Positions 1 through 7,901 of a stretch of 64,000 nt of DNA are shown here, one piece after another (positions within the stretch are counted from its first letter, which is position 1; each line of letters begins with the position of its first letter). Below the pieces are notes generated by a model. That model was not told where the DNA came from and ran no database searches. It saw only the letters and a list, made by a program, of their open reading frames with translations. The stretch comes from Bifidobacterium aemilianum. GTDB lineage: Bacteria; Actinomycetota; Actinomycetes; Actinomycetales; Bifidobacteriaceae. The DNA is taken from contig NZ_PDCG01000001.1 in the NCBI RefSeq assembly GCF_003315635.1, positions 426,144 to 490,143 on the forward strand, read 5' to 3'. The position numbers and the translations under genes were made by a program.

Positions 1-338
1 ATATAACCCGACTGGCTGTACCCATATGTTCGGGAAAAGCTTCCCTATCCATCCTCTGACATTCTTCACCTGGTCCTTGACCAGCATGGCTGGAGCAAGG
101 AAACCTGTGGTCGTGCGGATGGGCCGACGAATTCGGCTGATGGGCCAAAGAGCCTGGCAGACCGCCAAAGGTCCTTTGACATGATACTCTCGACACACCT
201 CTGCCATAGTGATTCCTCTAAGCGCAAGACCCCGACAGACACAGCCCACTGATGGCATAGGGTTCCGCCGTAGCCCTTGTCTCCCAGCTTCAGGCCGAAT
301 AGTCGAGGAGGTTCAGCCCATGTCGGCCTGGTCTCAAC
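1..338. other. Left edge without a recognised gene
   Basis: No reading frame here gives a protein I recognise. On the minus strand a frame is open from an ATG near position 207 through the left edge of the window, with a basic, unremarkable product, so a truncated gene running out of the window cannot be excluded. I see no convincing hairpin terminator directly after the glutamate-cysteine ligase stop. Confidence 0.3.
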
Positions 339-1649
339 TCAATGCTGGGCCACCCCTGGGTGGTCGGGATCCGAGGACCCTGGCTCCTGAATCTGGGGCA
401 CCGCAAGAAGGTCACGCCACTGGTCCATATCCCTGCCATAGGGGTGGCTGCGGGGACCGTGCGCCTGGATGTCTGCCTTGGCCGCAAAGACATCAGCCTC
501 ACTCAGGCCTTGACTCCAATCAGCCAGCGGCCTGAATCGGTCCGGGTCATAGAACAATGAACCGACCAGACTGGTCAAGGCCTGGGCTCTGTCTATGGGC
601 AAGGAGTCCCAGTGGCGCAATTCCACCAGGTTCTTCAGCCGAACATCGTTGAAATGGGTGGACAAGAGGTGCCGGACCTCATAGTCGTTGAGCCGTCGGT
701 CGGGGTAGACATCTGCGGCGTTCTCCCTGAAGGCGGACCGCTGGAGCTGGGATGCTGACTGTCCAACGGCCTCCGGCGTATGGGTCAGGTCCAGGGCCAT
801 GAGCGGGGTGGCGAGCACGTCGATGGCGTAATCCTCCCAGGAGAACCGCGGATCGAAGAGGCCGGGGATGATGTTGGTCCGTTGAAAATCGGTGAAGTCC
901 CATATTCGCTGGCGTAGGAGGGGGTAGGGATTGGTCTGGCCCTCAAAATAGGGAGAGTTCCTGAAGAACAAGGCCAGTATCGGCCCCAGGGCGCTGCCGA
1001 GCCTGAGTTTGGCTATGGCATCGGCCTCATCCCGATAGTCGATTGACACCTGGGTGGAGGCGGAGCAGCGCATCATGCAGAGTCCAAACTGCCCCTGGGC
1101 ACCCAGGTATTGGGTCATGGACTGGTAACGGCTCTTGGGGATGACCTTGATATCGGTAAAACTGCTCCTGGGCTGGTAGCCATAGGTGACCAGACGGAAG
1201 CCCAGCCCATCAGCCAGGGGGTCCAGCTCCCTGCGAAAGTCCTCATAGATGCCGGTCAGTTGGTCGGCCTGGTCCAGGGGCCCTATGGAGGCTTCGACCT
1301 GGGCGCCCGGTTCCAGGGATATACTGATGCCCGGCCGCCCCAACCCCAGCAGCTGCCCCCGCTCCCAATACTCGAGATCGGCTTGGTAGTATGGACGAAG
1401 GGCCATCAACAGGGCTTTGACACCAGCCTCGCCCTGGTAGGGAACAGACAGGTCGCTGCCATGGAGAACCGGCAGATGCTCAATCTCCACACCATAGCGG
1501 TCCTTCGACGCTGGCTTGACGCCCTCCTGAAAGAAGGTCAGGAGGCTGTCAACATGCTTGCTGTTGACCTTGGCTCCCAGATGGGCGTAGGAGACTCGTG
1601 GGGTATGCAATGTTCCTTCTTCCCTGGCTGCTGGCAGCCGGTACGGCAC
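339..1649 (-). CDS. gshA: Glutamate-cysteine ligase family protein
   Basis: The 436-residue product resembles the GCS2 / actinobacterial glutamate-cysteine ligase family, which joins glutamate and cysteine to make gamma-glutamylcysteine in the cytosol, the first step of low-molecular-weight thiol synthesis. Family-like segments are the acidic 'GVEIEHLPV' near residue 54, the glycine-rich 'ISLEPGAQVEASIGP' near residue 110-124 and 'CSASTQVSIDY' near 195-205, which fit the ATP-grasp-like carboxylate-amine ligase fold. The start is a GTG preceded by AGAGGAG at a six-base spacing. It lies downstream of the large activase gene on the same strand but behind a strong hairpin, so it is probably transcribed separately. 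No gshB is present, so the end product may be gamma-glutamylcysteine or a compatible-thiol precursor. An EgtA-like or other carboxylate-amine ligase role is the alternative. Confidence 0.75.
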   Translation of the reverse strand: MPYRLPAAREEGTLHTPRVSYAHLGAKVNSKHVDSLLTFFQEGVKPASKDRYGVEIEHLPVLHGSDLSVPYQGEAGVKALLMALRPYYQADLEYWERGQLLGLGRPGISISLEPGAQVEASIGPLDQADQLTGIYEDFRRELDPLADGLGFRLVTYGYQPRSSFTDIKVIPKSRYQSMTQYLGAQGQFGLCMMRCSASTQVSIDYRDEADAIAKLRLGSALGPILALFFRNSPYFEGQTNPYPLLRQRIWDFTDFQRTNIIPGLFDPRFSWEDYAIDVLATPLMALDLTHTPEAVGQSASQLQRSAFRENAADVYPDRRLNDYEVRHLLSTHFNDVRLKNLVELRHWDSLPIDRAQALTSLVGSLFYDPDRFRPLADWSQGLSEADVFAAKADIQAHGPRSHPYGRDMDQWRDLLAVPQIQEPGSSDPDHPGVAQH

Positions 1650-1745
1650 TGATGGCTCCTCTAGCGATCCCAGGCCCGAGACCTGCCCAGGCCCATCTGG
1701 CCGGTACCGCTGGAGCCAGCTCCCACAGTAGGGATGCTATGGCAG

Positions 1746-1787
1746 AGGGTTCCCGCCAGAGGATGGTCGTCACTTGGCGGGAACCCT
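1746..1787 (-). terminator. Hairpin terminator after the activase gene
   Basis: A perfect 13-bp inverted repeat (arms 1746-1758 and 1775-1787, AGGGTTCCCGCCA and its complement) sits 22 bases past the stop codon of the activase gene on the minus strand. There is no strong T tract, as is common for terminators in high-GC actinobacteria. Confidence 0.7.
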
Positions 1788-1808
1788 GGGCATTCACGAA
1801 CAGGTGGA

Positions 1809-4800
1809 TCAGTCGGCCGAGGTCAGCTGCTGATGGGCCTTCTTGGCCGCCGCGATCATGAGTTTGATGCGGTTGAGCTGGTTGGCTTGGGAGGCCCCGG
1901 GATCATAGTCAATCGAGACGATGTTGGCCTCCGGGTGGAGCCTGCGGATCTTGCCGAACATGCCTCGGCCGGTCACATGGTTGGGCAGGCAGGCGAAAGG
2001 CTGGGCGCAGACCACATTGGGGCAGCCGGACTCGATGAGCTCCAGAATCTCGGCCGTCAGCAACCAGCCCTCACCGGCCTGGACACCCACGGACGTGACC
2101 TCTGCGGCCTTCTTGACCAATTCGGGCATGGGCAGGTCCTGGCTGAACTTGCCGTCGGCCAGATCAATGGCCCGGCGTACGGGGTTCAGGTAGCGGTCCA
2201 GGCCCCAACGCATGAGAGCGTAGGCGGACTTGTTGCCGCCCATGCCCAGGTGCTTCTCGTTCCAGTCGGTGATGTAGGGCCTGGTGGTCATGAACTCCAT
2301 GATGCCGGGGACCACAGCCTCGCAATCCTGGGACTCGATCACATCCACCAGATGGTTGTTGGCGTCAGGATGGTATTTGACCAGGATTTCCCCTACCACA
2401 CCAACCCTGGGCTTGCGCTCAATATGCTGGAGGGGCAGAGCGTCGAAGCTCTTGACAATCTCCTTGAGGATGGTCTGGTAGGGCAGGTAGCCCTTGCCGA
2501 TCACAGCCTTGGCCGTCTTGGAATAGCCGTGGTGCTCCAGGGTCTCGCGCACGATGGTGTCCCAGGTGCGGTAGAGCTCGTTGGCCGAGCCCTCCTTGGC
2601 CTCGTAGGGCCGCACACGCATGAGGCACTTGAGCAGGAGATCCCCGATGATCAGGGCCTTCATGGCCCGGTGCAGGAGGGTTGGGGTGGCGGTGAAGCCG
2701 GGGTTGTCCTCGATGCCTTGGGTGGACAGGGCGATGACCGGAACCTGGGGGTAGCCGGCATCAATGAGGGCCTTGCGGATGAGGCCGAAGTAGTTGGTGG
2801 CCCGACACATACCGCCGGTCTGGGTGATGGCCAAGGCCACCTTGTCGGGGTCGTACTTGCCCTGGACTATGGAGTCGACCAGCTGGCCGACCACCATGAT
2901 GGCCGGGTAGCAGGCGTCATTGTTGACATACTTGAGGCCCAGCTCCACATCCTCATGACTGGCCACCTTGAGGACGTCGAACTTGTAGCCACCTGAGCGG
3001 ATGACGGATTCAACCAGGGACATGTGGATGGGGCTCATCTGGGGAGCCACGATCGTGTAGTCCTTGCGCATGGACTTGCCGAAGGGAATCTTGTTGGCGT
3101 ACTTGGACATGGTGGCCGCGTTGTGACCACCCTGCTCCTGCCCCTTGCCGGCCTGACCGGACTTGCCCTTGGCCTTGCGCGAGGCGTCCTTGACCGATTC
3201 GGTGAGCTTGGGGTTGGCGGACATGACCGAATCCAGCAGGACCTGACGGCCCGGAGTGGGAGCCTCGGAACCAGTCTTGCGGAACTCGCCCTGAACCGGC
3301 TGGGGGTTGTCAAGATCAACGGCTTCAGCGGCGGTTTCCTTGCGCTGCTGGGCCTCCTCGACGGCCTTCTGGGCGGCAGCCAACTGGGCCTTGGCCTCGG
3401 CAAGCTTGGCCTCGGCCTGTGCTATCTCCTCCTGGCGCCTCACACGGGCCGCCTCCTCCTTAGCTTGCGCATCGGAGTCCACGGGCTGATCGAGCTTGTT
3501 GGGCACAGCGCTGGACTGGCCCTCCTTGAGCATCCGGGCCTTGCTGGCCTCACGCTCCTCGATGGCGGCCTTGAGGGAGCGCAGACGAATCTTGGCCGCA
3601 CCCAGGTTGGAGACCTCATCAATCTTCAGGAGGGTGTAGACGTCGGCCTTGTCGGCCAGGATCTCGGACACCTGGTCGGTGGTGATGGCGTCGATGCCGC
3701 AGCCGAAGGAATTGAGCTGGACCAATTCCAGACCGGGGTAGGAGGCCACGAAATTGGCGGCCGAGTACAGCCGGGAATGGTAGGCCCACTGGTTGGTGAC
3801 ACGCAGGGGCATCCGGGTGACCTTGCGGTCTCCGGACTTGATGAAGCCACCCTTGTTCTTCTTGCGGGGGTCCTCCTCGCCCTCTTTCAGGAATTCACTC
3901 AGGTTGAGCTTGTCACCCGGCTTGAGCTCGCAGATGGAGTCCTCGGAGAGCACCACCATGCCCAGGGAGCAGATGGTCTCGGGGATGCCGTGGTTGACCT
4001 CAGGGTCCACATGGTAGGGCCGGCCAGCCAGGACGATGCCCTTGCAGTCATGCTCCTTCATATAGGCCAGGGCGCGCAGGCCCTCCTGCTGGACATCGTT
4101 CTTGAAGATCTTGTCCTCGCCGTAGGCGGCCTTGACGGCGACCTCCGCCTCCTCGCGGGAGACGTTGGCCCAGGCGAATTCCTCGACGATGCGGTCGACC
4201 ATAAGCTCATGGTTGGCCAGGTTGAAGTAGGGGCGCATGTACCGCACGCCCTCATTGCGCAGCTCAGGCATGTTGGCTTCGATAACGACCGGGTAGTTGG
4301 CCACGACCGGGCAGTTGTAGTGGTTGTCGGTGTCCTCGTCCACCAGGTTCTCCTCATAGGAGACACAGGGGTAGAAGATGGTATTGACACCCTTGTTCAG
4401 GAGCCACTTGATATGGCCGTGGACCAGCTTGGCCGGATAGCAGATGTTCTCGGAGGCGATGGACTCAATCCCGGACTGGAAGAGATCATGGCTTGAACGG
4501 CCCGAGATCATGACCTTGAATCCCAGGGAGGTCAGGAGGGTGAACCAGAAGGGGTAGTTCTCGTACATGTTGAGCACCCGGGGAATGCCGATGGCCCCAC
4601 GGGTGGCCTTCTTGTCCGTCAGTCGCCGGTATGCGAAGCAGCGCTTGTACTTGTAGTCATAGAGGTTGGGCCGGTCTGAACGCTGCTTAGTGGCATCGCC
4701 GCCGCGCTCGCACCGGTTGCCGGTCACGTAGCGGGAACCGTCCTGGAAGGTGGTGATGGTCAGCTTGCAGCGGTTCTGGCAGAGCTTGCAGACATCACGC

Positions 4801-6716
4801 TCCGAAGTCATGGAAAGCCCGTCCAACTCCTCACCCGACAGAATGGAGGAGACGGTATGGTGGGCCTGGGGGTCGTCCTCGGCGGCGTCGACATAGTGCA
4901 TACGGGCGGTCAGGGCCGCGCCGAAGGCACCCATGAGACCGGCGATGTTGGGGCGGGTGACCTGGCGCTCGGTCAGGAGCTCGAAGGCGCGCAGGACGGC
5001 ATCATTGAGGAAGGTGCCACCCTGGACCACGACGGTGTCGCCCAAATCTCCAGAATCCCTCAGCTTGATGACCTTGTAGAGGGCGTTACGAACCACCGAA
5101 TAGCACAGGCCGGCAGCGATGTTCTCCATGGAGGAGCCCTCTTTTTGGGCCTGCTTGACCGAGGAGTTCATAAAGACCGTGCAGCGCGAGCCCAGGTCGA
5201 CCGGATGGTCGGAATTGAGGGCCGCCTTGGTGAATTCCTGGATGGTCAGGCCCATGGACTGGGCGAAGGTCTGCAGGAAGGAGCCGCAGCCCGAAGAGCA
5301 GGCCTCGTTGACTGATATGGAATCAATGACCCCGTTGTTGATGGCCAGGTACTTCATGTCCTGCCCACCAATGTCGATGACCGAGGTGACGCCAGGGCTG
5401 ACCATCTCGGCCCCCCGGTAATGGGCCATGGTCTCGACCACGCCCTCGTCCAGGTGCAGACCGGTGGTGATCAGGCCCTCCCCGTAGCCGGTGGCGCAGG
5501 ACCGGGCTATGTAGGCGCCTTCCGGCAGCTCGCCCTGAATCTCCTTGGTGATCTCGATGGCCGCATCCAGGGGGCTGCCCTCATTGGTGGCATAGGAGGA
5601 CCAGACAATCTCCCGATCATCGTTGACCAGGACCGCCTTGATGGTGGTGGACCCGGCGTCGATGCCCAGGAAGTGGGGCCCCTTGGCCCCCTCCAGGGTG
5701 CCGATGTGGATGTGCTCACGGTGGTGGCGTTCCTCGAAGTCCCTGCGGTCCTCCTCGCTCTCGAAGAGCGGAGGCATGGTGGGCGTATCGGCTGGCTTGT
5801 TCTTGAGGCCCTCCAGGCTCTCCAGGATCTCGTCAATCGTCTGGGTCTCGAAGTGCTGGTTGGATTCAAGCTCCTTGTCGTCACCGGTCAGGAGGGCCGA
5901 GCCATAGGCCACGTACAGGTGGGCATCGGTGGGGATGATGAACTCATCCACCTTGCCCTTGAGGGCCCGGGCGAAGGCCTCGCGCAGTTCGGAGAGGAAA
6001 AAGAGGGGCCCACCCAGGAAGATGACGGTGCCCTTGATGGGCCGGCCTGCCGACAGTCCGGCGATGGTCTGCGTTGCCACTGCGGTGAAGATGGAGGCGG
6101 CCAGGTCATGCTTGTCGGCGCCGTCGTTGATCAGGGGCTGGATGTCGGTCTTGGCGAAGACGCCGCAGCGTGAGGCGATGGGGTACAAGGTCTTGTAGGT
6201 CTTGGCCAGATCGTTGAGCCCGGAGGCGTCCGTATCCAGCAAGGTGGCCATCTGGTCGATGAAGGCACCGGTACCTCCGGCGCACGATCCGTTCATACGC
6301 TGTTCAGGAGTGGGCTTGAGGTAGGTGACCTTGGCGTCCTCGCCGCCCAGCTCGATGATCACATCGGCTTGGGGGTAGACCTGGTCGATGGCCTGGGTCT
6401 CCGCAATGACCTCCTGGACGAAGGGAACCCTGAGGTCGTCGGCCAGGCCCAGGCCACCCGAGCCCGTAATGGCCAGTCTGACCGACTGGTCGGTCCTCCC
6501 CTGCTCTTCCAGTGAGGACTTGATGTCTTTGAGGAGCCCAGCCACGGTTGCGCGGACATTGGCGTTGTGGCGCCGGTAATCCGAGAATAGGGCCTTGTCG
6601 AGGTCATCGCTCTGGTCAAGCACCACGGCCTTGACTGTTGTCGAGCCGATGTCCAGACCAACCCGCAGAGCCTTGGCCTTACCACCGAATCCGGCGGTAT
6701 TCGTCGCATCTACCAT
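1809..6716 (-). CDS. Double-ASKHA acyl-CoA dehydratase activase with DUF2229 region
   Basis: This 1635-residue protein fuses two activator domains of the 2-hydroxyglutaryl-CoA dehydratase (HgdC/BadF) family to DUF2229-like and dehydratase-like C-terminal regions. Domain 1 opens with 'GLDIGSTTVKAVV' and carries 'GSCAGGTGAF' (~141) and 'RCGVF' (~182). Domain 2 opens with 'GIDAGSTTIKAVLV' (~350) and carries 'ACSSGCGSF' (~472) and 'RCTVF' (~509). These match the two iron-sulfur cysteines and the ATP loops of HgdC, so both ASKHA units keep their cluster ligands. 'CKLCQNRC' (~642) is a further cysteine group. A charged Ala/Glu/Lys coiled coil spans roughly 1075-1140. HgdC is an ATP-driven electron donor to a radical dehydratase; no separate dehydratase subunits or CoA-transferase lie nearby, so the substrate is unknown. 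The start follows AGAGGT at good spacing. The gene follows nrdG by 246 bases. Confidence 0.85.
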   Translation of the reverse strand: MVDATNTAGFGGKAKALRVGLDIGSTTVKAVVLDQSDDLDKALFSDYRRHNANVRATVAGLLKDIKSSLEEQGRTDQSVRLAITGSGGLGLADDLRVPFVQEVIAETQAIDQVYPQADVIIELGGEDAKVTYLKPTPEQRMNGSCAGGTGAFIDQMATLLDTDASGLNDLAKTYKTLYPIASRCGVFAKTDIQPLINDGADKHDLAASIFTAVATQTIAGLSAGRPIKGTVIFLGGPLFFLSELREAFARALKGKVDEFIIPTDAHLYVAYGSALLTGDDKELESNQHFETQTIDEILESLEGLKNKPADTPTMPPLFESEEDRRDFEERHHREHIHIGTLEGAKGPHFLGIDAGSTTIKAVLVNDDREIVWSSYATNEGSPLDAAIEITKEIQGELPEGAYIARSCATGYGEGLITTGLHLDEGVVETMAHYRGAEMVSPGVTSVIDIGGQDMKYLAINNGVIDSISVNEACSSGCGSFLQTFAQSMGLTIQEFTKAALNSDHPVDLGSRCTVFMNSSVKQAQKEGSSMENIAAGLCYSVVRNALYKVIKLRDSGDLGDTVVVQGGTFLNDAVLRAFELLTERQVTRPNIAGLMGAFGAALTARMHYVDAAEDDPQAHHTVSSILSGEELDGLSMTSERDVCKLCQNRCKLTITTFQDGSRYVTGNRCERGGDATKQRSDRPNLYDYKYKRCFAYRRLTDKKATRGAIGIPRVLNMYENYPFWFTLLTSLGFKVMISGRSSHDLFQSGIESIASENICYPAKLVHGHIKWLLNKGVNTIFYPCVSYEENLVDEDTDNHYNCPVVANYPVVIEANMPELRNEGVRYMRPYFNLANHELMVDRIVEEFAWANVSREEAEVAVKAAYGEDKIFKNDVQQEGLRALAYMKEHDCKGIVLAGRPYHVDPEVNHGIPETICSLGMVVLSEDSICELKPGDKLNLSEFLKEGEEDPRKKNKGGFIKSGDRKVTRMPLRVTNQWAYHSRLYSAANFVASYPGLELVQLNSFGCGIDAITTDQVSEILADKADVYTLLKIDEVSNLGAAKIRLRSLKAAIEEREASKARMLKEGQSSAVPNKLDQPVDSDAQAKEEAARVRRQEEIAQAEAKLAEAKAQLAAAQKAVEEAQQRKETAAEAVDLDNPQPVQGEFRKTGSEAPTPGRQVLLDSVMSANPKLTESVKDASRKAKGKSGQAGKGQEQGGHNAATMSKYANKIPFGKSMRKDYTIVAPQMSPIHMSLVESVIRSGGYKFDVLKVASHEDVELGLKYVNNDACYPAIMVVGQLVDSIVQGKYDPDKVALAITQTGGMCRATNYFGLIRKALIDAGYPQVPVIALSTQGIEDNPGFTATPTLLHRAMKALIIGDLLLKCLMRVRPYEAKEGSANELYRTWDTIVRETLEHHGYSKTAKAVIGKGYLPYQTILKEIVKSFDALPLQHIERKPRVGVVGEILVKYHPDANNHLVDVIESQDCEAVVPGIMEFMTTRPYITDWNEKHLGMGGNKSAYALMRWGLDRYLNPVRRAIDLADGKFSQDLPMPELVKKAAEVTSVGVQAGEGWLLTAEILELIESGCPNVVCAQPFACLPNHVTGRGMFGKIRRLHPEANIVSIDYDPGASQANQLNRIKLMIAAAKKAHQQLTSAD

Positions 6717-6802
6717 GCATTTACCTCTTCACTGTATGGGGCAGCGTCGCAGGGATCTCGTCGCAGACGCACATACTCAGAACACCAATCTAGTCTGCGG
6801 AC

Positions 6803-6822
6803 CAGTCAGAAAAGCCTGACTG
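6803..6822 (-). terminator. Small inverted repeat between nrdG and the activase gene
   Basis: CAGTCAG and CTGACTG form a 7-bp hairpin with a six-base loop, about 140 bases past the nrdG stop. It could end the nrdG transcript or be part of the control region of the activase gene; there is no T tract. Confidence 0.35.
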
Positions 6823-6825
6823 AGC

Positions 6826-6841
6826 AGTGATTCAGCTCACA
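6826..6841. promoter_or_regulatory. TGTGA-N6-TCACT palindrome (Crp/Fnr- or Rex-like operator)
   Basis: Read on the minus strand this is TGTGAGCTGAATCACT, 110 bases upstream of the activase start. TGTGA-N6-TCACA is the core of Crp-family sites, and Rex operators share its outer bases. The same TGTGA-N6-TCACT arrangement occurs upstream of the alcohol dehydrogenase gene at 32243-32258. The regulator is not identified. Confidence 0.4.
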
Positions 6842-6962
6842 GAAGCAACGCTGTATACCCCTGGGCTCTGGCGCGCTGCGAAAGTTGCGGTTAGACTTAG
6901 TAAGTTTTGACTCTAGCCGCCTGCAGCAAACAGGGATCCAGTAGTTCAGGCAGGTCGGCTCC

Positions 6963-7670
6963 TCAGCTGGCGTCGCCCTCGCCAGCGGCCCGGTCCTTGC
7001 CGTAGACCTCGGGTATGAACCGCTCCTGGTCATGGAGCTTGGCCCAGATGACCGGCTTGCCCGATTCGAGGGACCTGGGAACATCGAGAATCCGCTGGTT
7101 GCTGGAACCGCGAAATTGCAGGAGATTGTCATGGAGGGTCTTGATATAGCGGCCGTCCACCAGAATGTCGATATAGCCCAACAACTCCATCTTGTCTGGG
7201 CTCTCCCCCGGCCGCCTCAGCTCCTCCCAGGTGTAGCCGGTCCAGCACCAGATATCCTTCGTGTGGCCGAATTCCTGACGGATGCGTTTGGATAGTTTGA
7301 GCAGGATGCCGGTGTTCAGCAGGGGTTCGCCGCCCAGGTAGGTGATGCCCTGAATGAAGGACTGGCCCAGGTCCGCAATGATGCGGTCCTCAAGGTCCCG
7401 GGTATAGGGATGGCCTGCCTGGAAGTCCCAGATCGACGAGTTGTAGCATTCCACGCAGTGGAAGGGGCAGCCGGAGACATATATGGAACAGCGGATGCCC
7501 TCACCATCAGTCATGATGTTGCGTTTATAGTCGGCCACAATGCCATGGCTCATCTTCTCACTGGTCCACTGGCCAGCGCGGGGGTTGTTGCTGAGGTCGG
7601 TGGGAATCCAAGGGCCACGGTCCTGCCCCCCCGCAGCAAAGTCGTGGAGCTTACCCTGTGCTGTTGGCAT
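6963..7670 (-). CDS. nrdG: Anaerobic ribonucleotide reductase activating protein NrdG
   Basis: NrdG is a radical-SAM enzyme that uses a 4Fe-4S cluster and S-adenosylmethionine to make the glycyl radical of NrdD. The radical-SAM cysteines are in 'CPFHCVEC' (CxxxCxxC, near residue 70), and 'YLGGEPLLN' near residue 113 is the usual SAM-binding GGEP segment. At 235 residues it is longer than the 155-residue E. coli protein, with an extra ~40 N-terminal and ~30 C-terminal residues. The ATG start is preceded by AAGGAGG nine bases upstream, which supports the long N-terminus. It lies downstream of nrdD on the same strand with about 230 bases between, including a GC hairpin, so it may be only partly cotranscribed with nrdD. 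Confidence 0.93.
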   Translation of the reverse strand: MPTAQGKLHDFAAGGQDRGPWIPTDLSNNPRAGQWTSEKMSHGIVADYKRNIMTDGEGIRCSIYVSGCPFHCVECYNSSIWDFQAGHPYTRDLEDRIIADLGQSFIQGITYLGGEPLLNTGILLKLSKRIRQEFGHTKDIWCWTGYTWEELRRPGESPDKMELLGYIDILVDGRYIKTLHDNLLQFRGSSNQRILDVPRSLESGKPVIWAKLHDQERFIPEVYGKDRAAGEGDAS

Positions 7671-7798
7671 GGCTGCCAGCCTCCTTCTTCACTGCCGCAC
7701 GTGCCTGTCATCGACTGATGGATCTGCTGGTCTCACGGTACCTGCCCAGGCAAACCTCATGCAGGCGGTCCGGCAGACTGCCACCGCACGTTTGCACA

Positions 7799-7827
7799 AG
7801 GGCGGCCGCCCGTAAGCAGACCGCCCT
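7799..7827 (-). terminator. GC hairpin between nrdD and nrdG
   Basis: AGGGCGG (7799-7805) pairs with CCGCCCT (7821-7827), and 7800-7811 is itself a 12-base palindrome. It lies about 75 bases past the nrdD stop on the minus strand and could attenuate or end the nrdD message before nrdG. Confidence 0.45.
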
Positions 7828-7901
7828 ATGCCGCCATTCAATGTTCCTCGTCGAGTCCTGAGCCTGGTGGCCTCAACCAACCAGCTCAAGCTGCCGGAGA
7901 C

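Noticed and set aside
3024..4496. A 490-codon open frame on the plus strand
   Set aside because: It is antisense to the activase; the Gly/Leu/Asp-rich product shows no domain.
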